Positions 38,180 to 47,554 of a DNA stretch of 64,000 nucleotides are shown in pieces. The translations under genes and the position numbers were made by a program. How positions within the stretch are numbered: the first letter of the stretch is position 1; each line of letters starts with the position of its first letter. The stretch is from Lamellibrachia columna (taxonomy: Eukaryota; Annelida; Polychaeta; Sabellida; Siboglinidae): NCBI GenBank assembly GCA_963662155.1, contig OY759261.1, positions 8,448,229 to 8,512,228 on the forward strand, given 5' to 3'. The notes under the pieces are model-generated. The model was given only the letters and a program-made list of their open reading frames with translations, had not been told where the DNA came from and made no database searches.

Positions 38180-38610
38180 TGGAATCATCGACATTTCACT
38201 GGTGGAAAAACGTGAAGCTTCTCACGGGAACGACATTTGACAGCCGCAATGAGATGCAGGGGCTGGCCAATAAATACATTAATTGGGATATGGACAGCTT
38301 GGTCAAATCTATGAATGCTTTTTTTGTGTCAGTGTGTGAATACATACCAAAATTTCAGTCTTCCCAACCAATATTTGACGCCGACGAACCATTGCTAGTG
38401 GAATTAATTATCAGCATTATAGATACAGAGGTGGCACTCAAAAAGGCGAAGGTTAACAAAGCAAGTGGATCGGACAACATTCCACCACTATCTTTAATAG
38501 CTCACATGGGGAAGGAGCACTATCCAAGCTATGGAAGTCAGCAACTGTCATTCAGTTGCCAAAGAAACATCCCCCAGACACAGTGGAAAATTACATTAAA
38601 TTCCATTTAA
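38180..38610 (+). pseudogene. LINE reverse transcriptase, N-terminal part
   Basis: A 143-codon frame contains 'LANKYINWDMDSLVKSMNAF' and 'VALKKAKVNKASGSDNIPP'. The second is the conserved L.K.KVNKASGPDNIP block at the start of CR1/L2/Jockey reverse transcriptases. It ends before the catalytic palm, next to the (TA)n tract at 38,706. Confidence 0.75.
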
Positions 38611-38705
38611 CTAGTTTGTCTATATCGTTTTGTAAATGCTGTTAATCACCATCAGTGTTAACCCTTCTAAACATTTATGTGTCATACACAAAGTTCACTA
38701 CGTTG

Positions 38706-39030
<325 letters not shown>

Positions 39031-39299
39031 TTTTCAGAACAGCGTGATACTGCATCTTCAATGGGTAATCAAATTATTTGATTGATTAGGAGAAATATAA
39101 CATACAAGAAAAAAGCATATTATGTGACAATCAAAGTTAACTATATATATGAACACATATAGTACGCAATGTGGCCGCCACTCCCCGAAAGAAAGAAAGA
39201 GCTATGTCTAACAATGAGTATCATTTAATATCCCCGTACCCCCATCTACCTATATGACTACGTATATATTGTAGCATTTGGCATTTGATTTAGAACTGT

Positions 39300-41558
39300 C
39301 CAACTATTTGTGACACACAATGAAATGTTTGAGATTCACGAACCCATTGGCCTGTCATTGCGGTGAGTGTGCACTGAGGTCAGATGACGCGTCTGCCACG
39401 TTGAAGGATAAAGCTGCAACACTGACACGATCGGCTGGTCATTTCTGCTTACTATGGTTGGTGGCATTTCCACTGATACCCTTGAAAGAGTGGGACAGTT
39501 TCCAACTGCTAATGTGCTTACTGAACCACCAGAAGTACATGAGACGGATAAACCCGTTGACTCACACAAGAACCAAACATTGCTTGGCAAAGATGATACT
39601 TCCGGGAAATACATGAAATGTGGAGGCATATCACTGCAGGAAACACTGCACAACTTCACAGTGTCAGTATTTAATGTTACGCGTGTCCAACTATAGTGTG
39701 CAACATTTATTGCACTGTTTAAGAAAGGATATCGATAGTCTATGGGAATGACATAGATATACCACTCTTCTTAGTAGCTGGCAATGTATTCTCAAGAGTG
39801 TTCCTCTATAGTCTTACCTTCCGCATTAACCACTGAAACTCAAAGTATTTTATATGTCGAAGACGTATCGTGGAAATAAATCCCTTGCTTTGACTTTTAC
39901 ACACACAAAAAAGCGTTCGACACCGCGGGAAGACTAGAAATGTGGGCATTTCCGCGAAAATATGGATGCCCTAAAACTTTTGTAGAAATGGTCGAGGCAC
40001 TTGCAGTCAGGTATGATGGAATTTGAGAAGCGCATAAGCAAGTCATTTGCAACATTTAGTCTGCTGCTCAAGCATTTCTGGATGAGATTCATCAAATGTC
40101 AATCATAGTGAAATGTATGGTGGAAAGAGCTATATCTTGAGGAAAAGAAACATAACCTTCAGGTAGTGATTCTCACTTGCCGAAGAAAGACACGCCTGGA
40201 GTTAATCCATAAATATATAGATACATAATTTATTAATGTATAATACTGGCATGTATATTAAATACAAATCTAGCACGAACACATCTACAAGAATCAACTA
40301 AAACAAAATAGCATATTGTGAAGAACTTACGCTGACTGGCTGCACAAGAGTGTTATGTAGCCAACGGTACACACAGCGACAATGTGTTGCAACATGGTTA
40401 CATCGGCCGGGGAGCTTGGAACAGACGCGCCAGCGGACGACAGCAACGACGAATGGAACAGCAGGTTGAAGAGAGAACTATCAATGACGTGACGCTTAGC
40501 TCACTTCGCATCGAGTGTCTCACAAATGAAGTCGACCGCGAACCCAGGTATAGTGACGCAGTCTGTTGATGATATATGAAATTATCTCAAATGTATGCCA
40601 CGACAGCATCGGCGAATAGGACAGCTGGTTGAATACATAATTATGAATGACATGGAAGCTAGCTTTCTTCGCATCGAGTGGCTTACAAATTAAGTCGACC
40701 GCGAAGCCTGATCGTCTAGTGAAGCAGTCGGTTGATGATGTATGTAACTGATCTGAAATGTATGCCACGCCTATTCAACACACTAGTTCAGCAGTTATGC
40801 GAAGGGGAGTGACTTGTATCCTTAGATCTGCGGGGATGTTTTTTTGGGAGAGCAAATCCATTTATCTGTGATGAGCTCCATCTAAACGAAATGCCGGTGG
40901 CAGGTAGCATTTGTTATTTCAACTAGATCAGAAGGGGATTCTTAATTATTGATGGAATGGGCGTATCGGAATTACGTCCGATTTTGGTGAAAACTAACAT
41001 CGTTTTTAAAGGCTTGTTCACAGGATATAAGATTTGTGGCACCCAATTTTTATTTACACATTTTATCTCTTTGTTCAGTTAGTTATTATTGAGTAGATAG
41101 CAAACCAAAGCAAAAGAGATGCCTACCCGTTTATCGGATCTTTCATACAAAAATAAAACACAGGTCAAACATCCATAACATTATTACATTTTGTCAGTGT
41201 TTATTTGCACTGTCTAATCAAAGCTTGACATTCATATAAATGTTGTATTGATGGCAAACCAGACATTATTATCCTAATACCACGTTTTGAAAGCATGATG
41301 GCATGAACACGCTTGCCTATGCGTACGCACACACCAGTCGAATCAAACCAGGGTTTGCTCATGTATCAACCAGAAATCCACGGATGAAGTTGCAATTTCA
41401 TGCGCTCAGTGACTTCTAAATAATATACAGGCGTATTATTTTCCACTTGACACGGCAAGTGCGTGTATACTGTTTTTTATTAATGGGCCTGTAATTATAT
41501 ATTGATTAATAGTTTAATATCGCGTAGACACTCCACGCCCATAAAGCAAGTATACGCC
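39300..41558. repeat. Composite repeat, copy C (left part, cut by the Polinton)
   Basis: It contains an RT 5' block with 'GKDDTSGKYMKCGGISLQET' (39,600-39,660), an RT block (39,760-40,030), the 'GCTGACTGGCTGCACAAGAG' block (40,330-40,580) with a partial tandem duplicate (40,600-40,780), an esterase-like piece (40,800-40,910), and the tail up to 41,558. The tail resumes at 58,294 on the other side of the Polinton. Confidence 0.75.
41553..41558. repeat. Target-site duplication, left copy (TACGCC)
   Basis: The 6 bp immediately before the left inverted repeat are identical to 58,294-58,299 after the right one. A 6-bp duplication is the Polinton integrase signature. Confidence 0.9.
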
Positions 41559-41748
41559 AGTAGTTAAGGAGAGGAAACGACCGATCAAAAGAGGCTACCA
41601 GTATGGGAGGGTCAAGTGACTTCCGGTGGCAGAGCCTTCTGGGTATCGTGAGCGCCCCCATGGCGGCGACATATATCCCTATGCACACCCCTAGAGCGCC
41701 CCTGGCGACTGGAACTAACCCTAACCGTCGTAACCCCAACTTTTTGAC
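41559..41748. repeat. Left terminal inverted repeat
   Basis: About 190 bp, matching the reverse complement of 58,103-58,293 through 'GACCGATCAAAAGAGGC', 'CCAGTATGGGAGGGTCAAGT' and 'TAACCCTAACCGTCGTAACC', with roughly 85% identity by eye. Telomere-like CCCTAAC motifs occur in its inner end and just beyond (41,790-41,840). Confidence 0.92.
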
Positions 41749-42189
41749 GATTGTAACATGACCGCCATTGACCTCATCAGTGGTGACCCCTGACCCTAAC
41801 GGAGTGACCGCTACCCTAACGTGACCGCTACCCCGATCCCTAAGGAGCGAGATAATTTTAATTGTACCCCAACGCATTTATCCCCTGGCTCGTTGTCGTC
41901 CGCGGTGCCCATCCGCATTCTAAAGCCTACAACCACCCGGTTCATTGTGGCCCGCGTTACCCTATCTGCATTATGTAACCTACATGGATGTGTGTATAAA
42001 TATTAATACATTCGTTATTGTATGTGATAGCAAGGTGAAACGTGGTCATATTTCTTTTACTAGCGTCGTTAACCGGCAAAATCGACACAACACCTTATTG
42101 AATGAAGTCACAAAGAAACTTTATTATTTAAAATTAACGATACATCAGATCAATGTAATATAATTCTTTAAAAATTGCCATATATCACA
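41749..42189. other. Subterminal non-coding region of the Polinton
   Basis: It has CCCTAACG-type motifs to 41,840, then AT-rich DNA. No gene was recognised. Confidence 0.5.
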
Positions 42190-42552
42190 TCATATTAAAG
42201 CATAGTGTTCGAAATTCAGATGTGACAGCGATCTTCCGCGTCTGTCTATCATCTTGGTAGGTCGTTGTCGTGGCTCTCCTTGGGCATTGCATGCTAGCGA
42301 CATTTCCTTCTCCACCCGCGCAAGCGGCCGAATCATTCCAAGTTCCGTCATAACGGCAGCTAACATTCGTCTGTGGTCCAGAAAGGAAGCATATTCGTTG
42401 CATTTATCGTCCCAATTTTCTGTAGCCTGAGGGGTGTCGTAACCATCATCGCCATCATCGTCGTCGTCTATGCGCGGTATATAGTCGCGCATCTGCTCCA
42501 TCACAGCTGCCCACTGTCGTCGATGGAAGCTGAAAACCAGAGCGAAAGACAC
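42190..42552 (-). CDS. Hypothetical acidic protein, 120 residues
   Basis: The only sizeable minus-strand frame near the left end of the element. It contains an acidic run (RIDDDDDGDDGYDTPQ, about residues 27-42) and a more complex tail with 'LAAVMTELGMIRPLARVEKE'. No domain is recognised. Its position, facing outward from the accessory arm, is where viral elements often keep early or host-interaction genes. That is inference, and the frame may be chance. Confidence 0.35.
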   Translation of the reverse strand: MSFALVFSFHRRQWAAVMEQMRDYIPRIDDDDDGDDGYDTPQATENWDDKCNEYASFLDHRRMLAAVMTELGMIRPLARVEKEMSLACNAQGEPRQRPTKMIDRRGRSLSHLNFEHYALI

Positions 42553-42700
42553 ATGAAAATCGAGCCTTTGTTAAAGGTACTGTAGAGACTTTGTTAAAAG
42601 TATGCTATATACGTTTCTTAAATAACACATGCGTGTGTTAATAAGCTATGGGAAATCCGAGAGCGACGAAAGGCGTACTTTAGTCGAAGTCGGCTTGATA

Positions 42701-42912
42701 TTTTTATCACTAGGCCGGTGGCAACCGGCTAGCAAGCGTGTGGAAGTAGGTCACGCACAGACGATATCAGTGACCTGACGACCCGGCTCGGCTCGTGTGT
42801 TTTTATCGCTAGGCCGGCAGCGGCAGCCGGCTAGGAAGCGGCGTATGGAAGTAGGCCACGCACAAACGATAACAGTGACCCGACGACCCAGCCCGGCTCG
42901 TGTGTTATTTAT
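42701..42912. repeat. Direct repeat, about 105 bp x 2, in the Polinton left arm
   Basis: Both copies share 'TTTTTATC.CTAGGCCGG', 'GGAAGTAGG.CACGCACA' and 'CCCGGCTCGTGTGTT'-like blocks. The first begins at about 42,701 and the second at about 42,800. A weaker third copy may follow to 42,960. There is no coding frame, so this could be a regulatory or replication-associated repeat. Confidence 0.75.
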
Positions 42913-43266
42913 GAGTAGCAAACGGCTACCGAGCGTTGTGAAATAGACCACAGTCGCATAAAAGATGTCTCTTAAAGTTAAACTATGTGTTATGTAGATG
43001 CTTTTTAAAAGCTTTTTAAAAACATTCGTTGCATAGGAGTATGTATTAGTTACCAATCGTGAAAACAACGACAGAGATTATGTACTTAAGAACGATGCAC
43101 CAGCAGGGTCAATGCGACCCCGAGTTCTATGTAGACGACCAGCAGATCGGAACGTAACGCAAAGTCAGACAGCATCGTGACGATGGCAGTAGCAACAACA
43201 GAACGACGGTGAGTGTATACAGAAATGCCTAGTCTGAGAACACCCTTATATTGTAAACGTTAAACA

Positions 43267-43536
43267 ATGCAAACATCTGACATAAGCCACTATAACACAA
43301 TAACAAATCCGTCAAAGTCAGAAAGTTATGTGAAAAGAAACACTAGACAGCCGCTAGGAAACAATAATAATAAAATTGATCAAACTGGAATGCGAAAAAC
43401 AACTCCCAAACCCGCTAGAACAATAAGCAATCCGTCACAACGAAAAACATGTTCGTTAAGTCTGTCACAGAAGTGTCAGAGAATCGACGCTTCAACCAAA
43501 ATCCCATTTATCACGCGTAAAAAATCAAGTCACTGA
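43267..43536 (+). CDS. Hypothetical basic, Thr/Asn-rich ORF
   Basis: An 89-codon frame from ATG 43,267, rich in Lys, Asn, Ser and Thr, with no recognisable domain. Its second half overlaps the first copy of a 130-140-bp direct repeat (43,416-43,550 and 43,576-43,705). The frame is not conserved in the second copy, which argues against it being a real gene. Confidence 0.2.
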   Translation: MQTSDISHYNTITNPSKSESYVKRNTRQPLGNNNNKIDQTGMRKTTPKPARTISNPSQRKTCSLSLSQKCQRIDASTKIPFITRKKSSH

Positions 43537-43705
43537 GTCCTAGTCGATCGTTGCATCGAATTCCAGACATTCGACGTAGAACAATAAGCAATCCCTCAAA
43601 GCGATAAGGCTGCCGCAGAAGTGTCAACTAACCGACGCTGAAACCGAAATCCCATTTATCACGTGTAAAAAAACCAAGTCAGCGAGTCCTAGACAAACGT
43701 TGCAT
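43416..43705. repeat. Direct repeat, about 130-140 bp x 2, in the Polinton left arm
   Basis: Both copies contain 'TAGAACAATAAGCAATCC', 'CAGAAGTGTCA', 'AATCCCATTTATCACG.GT' and 'GAGTCCTAG'. The second copy ends just upstream of the NADAR gene, so the repeat may be part of its promoter region. Confidence 0.75.
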
Positions 43706-43759
43706 AATATCACCGGCATTAAATACAGTGCATGTAATTTTGAACAACATAAAATCAGA

Positions 43760-44271
43760 ATGAATCGTCCTATATACTTCAGAGGAGGAAACAATTTCCT
43801 CTATAACTTCTACGCTTGTAGGTACATGCATGGGGTCATGTTTTTAACACCGTTGAAGCTGCGTACATGTACAGGAAATGCATATTTTATGGCGATGTCG
43901 AGACGGCGGAAAAGATGCTAGCCACACGAACCGGACAACAGGCGAAATACCTTAGCAAGACCTTTCGAAAGAAGGAGCATTTACGGGTACAATGGAACAA
44001 ACAGAGACGATCTGTAATGACCGCGTTAGTTGCGATTAAATTTCGCGACACGACACTACGCAAACGATTGTTATACACACACCCATCGCCGTTAATGGAA
44101 TGCGTGAGAAGCAGGGAAGTATTCTGGAGCATGTTCACCTACACTGGACAGCCTAGACAGAACGTGTTGGGTCAGATACTCGTGAATTGTCGCGAGTTCA
44201 TTCGAAAAAACCAGACGATGGGAATACGTGCTCGTCAACAACGCCCAGACGATAGGAATGCGCGGCGATAA
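43760..44271 (+). pseudogene. NADAR-domain protein (ADP-ribose processing), frameshifted
   Basis: NADAR (DUF1768/YbiA-like) proteins are ADP-ribose N-glycosidases that remove ADP-ribose from guanine bases and nucleotides. In phages and bacteria they act around NAD and DNA ADP-ribosylation conflict. The N-terminal frame from ATG 43,760 has 'IYFRGGNNFLYNFYACRY', the typical opening. From about 43,867 another frame continues with 'YRKCIFYGDVETAEKML', 'QAKYLSKTF', 'SVMTALVAIKFRD', 'LRKRLLYT' and 'FWSMF...NVLGQILVNCREFI', the family's core and C-terminal blocks. The total is about 170 residues, full family length. The frame changes by two bases around the T5 run at 43,843-43,850, probably a homopolymer error or mutation. 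A TTG upstream at 43,700 was not chosen as the start. It lies inside the Polinton boundaries, in the accessory arm. Confidence 0.75.
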
Positions 44272-44554
44272 CGCAACGCATACCGACGCCCCACAGCTGG
44301 TGAGATAAAGAGGTGCGCCATGCAAGCGCCCCCGCTATACAAGTGACTCGCAGCTCTAACTGCCATAACCAACTCGCACTCTCGATCGATCGACTGCCTC
44401 CTGTCTCGTATATCACACTCAAGTCTTCGACGCAATGGCCGCACAGCAGTTTAACAAGATTTAACAAGATTTGCCATCCAAGCCAAAGGCCCATATGGCA
44501 AGTGGACAAGGAAGCCATTGGCTTATCGAGAGTCCAACAATGTTCATCTACTTA
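44272..44554. other. Intergenic DNA of the Polinton left arm
   Basis: No gene was recognised. A short tandem 'TTTAACAAGAT' x2 lies at 44,450-44,472. Confidence 0.4.
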
Positions 44555-44705
44555 TAGCCCGCCCTCCTGAGATATGTGTCAACCTTGTTTTTAAACATAT
44601 TCACGCTGCTAGCAGTTACACAATCTGTAGACAATTTGTTCCATTCATTTATTGTCCTCTGTGAGAACGAGTGCTTCCTCATATCCAATCTACATTGAAG
44701 AAGAA
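44555..44705 (-). mobile_element. LINE 3'-end fragment nested in the Polinton
   Basis: The minus strand encodes 'RLDMRKHSFSQRTINEWNKL' and 'ASSVNMFKNKVDTYLRRAGY', the C-terminal signature of CR1/L2-type reverse transcriptases. It is 5'-truncated, as LINE insertions usually are, and sits immediately before the RPA-like ORF, whose 5' end it may have displaced. Confidence 0.75.
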
Positions 44706-44711
44706 CAACAG

Positions 44712-45107
44712 ATGATGATGAATCTAACACGATTGCAATCAGAGGTAAGTGTTGGAAATTACACATTTGCAAGACCGTTAACTATAGTCGCTTGTGCCAC
44801 GCAAGAGAAATACGTTGTTTATATATCATGCTCGCAGTGCCCCAAAGGCGTCCAGCAACATAACAAGGGCTACTATTGTCCACTTCACAAATGGCAGAGA
44901 GCTCCTGTGTACAGGTACAAACTGCGTGTCCTCCTGCAGGATTGGATCGGAACAGAAATTTGGGTCAGTTTGTTTAACGAAGTGGCAGCGAAATTACTGG
45001 GTTTCGCCGCTAATAGCTACGTCGCTATGACGTCAGACGAAGACCGATCGGCTGCACTGTCGGTGCTGAGTGGGTCCGTGTCATGGCGACCATTAAAAAA
45101 CGCATAA
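44712..45107 (+). CDS. RPA C-domain-like ssDNA-binding protein
   Basis: A 131-codon frame from ATG 44,712 shows the layout of the large RPA subunit's DNA-binding domain C. A zinc-binding loop (CSQCPKGVQQHNKGYYCPLH, C-x2-C-x12-C-x2-H) is followed by OB-fold strands 'VYRYKLRVLLQDWIGTEIWV' and 'LFNEVAAKLLGFAANSYVAM'. It presumably coats single-stranded DNA during protein-primed replication. The frame ends early at 45,107. A different frame opens at 45,083 with related-looking content, so a frameshift near 45,080 is likely. The start is uncertain because a LINE tail lies directly upstream. It could alternatively be a Helitron-type RPA gene, but no Helitron ends were seen. Confidence 0.6.
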   Translation: MMMNLTRLQSEVSVGNYTFARPLTIVACATQEKYVVYISCSQCPKGVQQHNKGYYCPLHKWQRAPVYRYKLRVLLQDWIGTEIWVSLFNEVAAKLLGFAANSYVAMTSDEDRSAALSVLSGSVSWRPLKNA

Positions 45108-45511
45108 ACAACAACTACGTCAACTACAACGCGTCAGAGCTGGAAGTACTAGACGGAGCATTATTTTTATAGAAAGAAGACAAAGAGAATGACGCCGTCG
45201 ACGCCAGCACTATCAACAGCACAGGCTCCGAAGAAATAACCATGAACAAAAAGGTGCAGGAGTGGTTAGATGCATATGAAGATCATAATCTATTGCAATC
45301 TTCAACATCCGTCACTTCCTCTACCGAACCGACTCTGTTTATAACAGACGAGCATACTGCTTTAAGTAACGATGCAGCTATTGTCATAAGCAGCAGCAGC
45401 AGCAGTAACGATGCGGCTATTGTCATGAGCAGCAGCAGCAGCAGTAGTAGTAGTAACAGTGGCAACGATCATGATAAGCAGGTGACGGTAATGAACATAG
45501 GCAGAATTTGA
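45083..45511 (+). pseudogene. Continuation of the RPA-like gene, Ser-rich tail
   Basis: From ATG 45,083 a frame reads 'MATIKKRINNNYVNYNASEL', then TAG at 45,170. It stays open in the same frame through an acidic, Ser/Thr-rich tail with poly-Ser from AGC repeats, to a stop at 45,511. The first part resembles the last strand of an RPA-like domain, so this is probably the displaced 3' part of the preceding gene. The low-complexity tail has no assignable function. Confidence 0.4.
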
Positions 45512-45526
45512 AATCTTGCGGAAGCC

Positions 45527-45757
45527 ATGATGAATCAAAATACCTTCGACGCAGCGGTAGACGCAGCGTGCGTTCGTTATGCATGTAACGAGGTGGTTCG
45601 TATATTTGATATATCGGAAGATGAGTATTACGTACCGTCTTCCGGTCTTATCATGCACATCTTGCATTGGTTTGTCATAGCGTTGGAGGAGAGGTTTGGG
45701 AAAATGCAATGGAGTCTCGATATGGCAGACACGGTTAGAGCGACCATAGCCAGTTGA
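45527..45757 (+). CDS. Hypothetical protein, 76 residues
   Basis: An intact frame from ATG 45,527 with normal codon complexity. It contains 'ACNEVVRIFDISEDEYYVPS' and 'LIMHILHWFVIALEERFGKM', suggesting two helices. No family is recognised. It is followed within 20 bp by a donor-like 'ATGCAG|GTAAGA'. Confidence 0.4.
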   Translation: MMNQNTFDAAVDAACVRYACNEVVRIFDISEDEYYVPSSGLIMHILHWFVIALEERFGKMQWSLDMADTVRATIAS

Positions 45758-45825
45758 TATGCAGGTAAGAACGATGTTGCTGACAGTGATTAAACAGGTG
45801 TGTGTTTTGTTGTTCTGTCTATAGA

Positions 45826-46564
45826 TACATAACGGCCTCATACAGCTACGCGAGGCTTACGATAACGACAGAGACGACGATCTGTTCGTCAAAGAGAAGA
45901 CGGCAACGGCAACGACAACGGCGCGCAAACGAATCATGCCACCGTTAGCGGATAACGATATGCGGATGGTGCTCAACCAAAAGCGTCGATCAACAGCAAC
46001 AGCAGCAGCAACAGCAGCAGCAGCAGCACCAACCGCAGCACCAATGTCACCACCAACCCCAACGCCGTCGTTTCTAACGACACAGTTGCCATCGTCGTCG
46101 TCAACGACAACGACAATGACGACGATGCCACCACCACTGCCTTGTCATTAACATCGTTCGAATTTAGTCCGGCGACACCGCCACCATCGCCGTCGTCGTC
46201 GACGCCATTGTCGCCACCGTCGTCGCCACCGTCGTCCTCGTCCTCCAACACGCAGATATCGTTCGACACGCAGCCATCAATATGCGCGTGTGAATGTTAT
46301 TGCCAGAACACTACATCATCAACGAATCCATCCATGAACATTATAACCCCAGAAGATGCGAACATTATGATGACAGAAGCGATCACACATCACATTATGT
46401 ACAGATCATTTCACACACCTCTGACAGTAGCCGAAGCCACTGTCAACATGCGCAGAAGCAAGCGCGAGGCTGTTGTCAGAGGACACGCATACATTTTTAA
46501 TTCAAGAAGTGGCGTGTTTCAATCCTTGGATGCTGTGAACACGCCACACACACACACACACACA

Positions 46565-46650
<86 letters not shown>

Positions 46651-46666
46651 CGCACTGGGTTATTGA
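45826..46666 (+). pseudogene. Low-complexity Thr/Pro/Ser-rich protein, possibly spliced
   Basis: The frame 'IHNGLIQLREAYDNDRDDDL' starts right after an acceptor-like 'TTGTTCTGTCTATAG' and runs through a poly-Thr/Ala and Pro/Ser segment. It shifts frame near 46,140 and continues with 'ICACECYCQN' and 'MIITPEDANIMMTEA'-like sequence, and 'NMRRSKREAVVRGHAYIFNS'. The C-terminus is replaced by a (CA)n tract. The last non-repetitive part looks like a real, unidentified domain. Function unknown. Confidence 0.4.
46545..46645. repeat. (CA)n microsatellite in the Polinton
   Basis: About 95 bp of CA repeats at the 3' end of the preceding frame. It adds a Thr-His tail that is an artefact. Confidence 0.95.
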
Positions 46667-47554
46667 CTTTCTGTAGACTTAGTTAGTAATTGTTAATATT
46701 GTCTTTAATGTTATATATCATTATTGTCTTTAATCATATATATTAGTATTGTCTTTAATCTTATTCTTTAGTTAGTAATTGTTATTAGTGTTTATGTATA
46801 TCATTATTGTCTTTAATCCTATATAATATTATTGTCTTTAATCATATTCTTTAATCTTATATATCATTAGCTTTAGAATAAGTAGTAATTGTTGTTAGTG
46901 TCTTTAATCTTATATATTGTCTTTAATCTAATATATCATTATTGACTTGATGTGATGCATTTTGTTTCAATACATTTATTTTTCTTTATCCTCTTGTGTT
47001 TTGTCTATGACATATGTGTACAGTATTATTTATGTATGAAGAGACCGACTTCTATATATATAATTCATTATTCACGCACGTGACCTCTGTAAAAGCCCAC
47101 AAGTCAGTTCCATCATACGAGCCTCTGGCGCGACGGTAAACATTCGCAAGCTACTGGTCACTGTCGCGGTATTAACAAACACACAAACCACCGTCATATG
47201 TCATCATCTTATATATATAGAGAAGTCTATCCTTTCATATCAGTACAGTATATATATATATATATATTTCATACACAACATATGTATTATATTGAATAAA
47301 AGTATCAAAATGGAATGGAACGTGTTGTGCCGTCATTGTTATATTATTATTCCTCCATAGTCGAAAGGGAACCCGTAGTCGTTTATAGTGGACATAGTGG
47401 ACAATAGTAGCCATTGTTATAGGAACGCGTCTTAACATACATTGACGTCTTATTAATAAATATAGAAATACCCCCCACCACCCCACCACCCCACACGCAC
47501 TATATAGATGCGCTGAGAGTCCATCCCCTCTCAGTTGTAGATGCGTTCATCGTC
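46667..47554. other. AT-rich non-coding spacer before the polymerase
   Basis: Irregular repeats of 'TTATTGTCTTTAATCTTATAT' occupy 46,690-46,960. At 47,119-47,150 'GAGCCTCTGGCG.GACGG' and 'GTAAACATTCGCAAG' match the motif duplicated near the right end (57,650-57,825). 'CACTATATAGATGCGC' at about 47,498 is a possible TATA box for the polymerase gene starting at 47,555. Confidence 0.5.

Larger units (their letters stand above)
35560..38610 (+). mobile_element. L2/CR1-type LINE with PHD-like ORF1, decayed
   Basis: It contains ORF1 (35,660-36,720), an AP endonuclease interrupted by a 3 x 74-bp repeat (36,970-37,800), and the N-terminal part of the reverse transcriptase (38,180-38,610), where it stops at a (TA)n tract. 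The order is that of a complete LINE truncated in the RT. Confidence 0.75.

Noticed and set aside
41740..41840. Telomere-like CCCTAAC motifs at the Polinton ends
   Set aside because: Only a few degenerate units within and beside the inverted repeats. They are part of the element's terminal sequence, not a telomere or interstitial telomeric array.
45362..45841. 159-codon minus-strand frame
   Set aside because: Driven by the AGC/GCT repeat and antisense to the plus-strand ORFs at 45,242-45,757; no domain.
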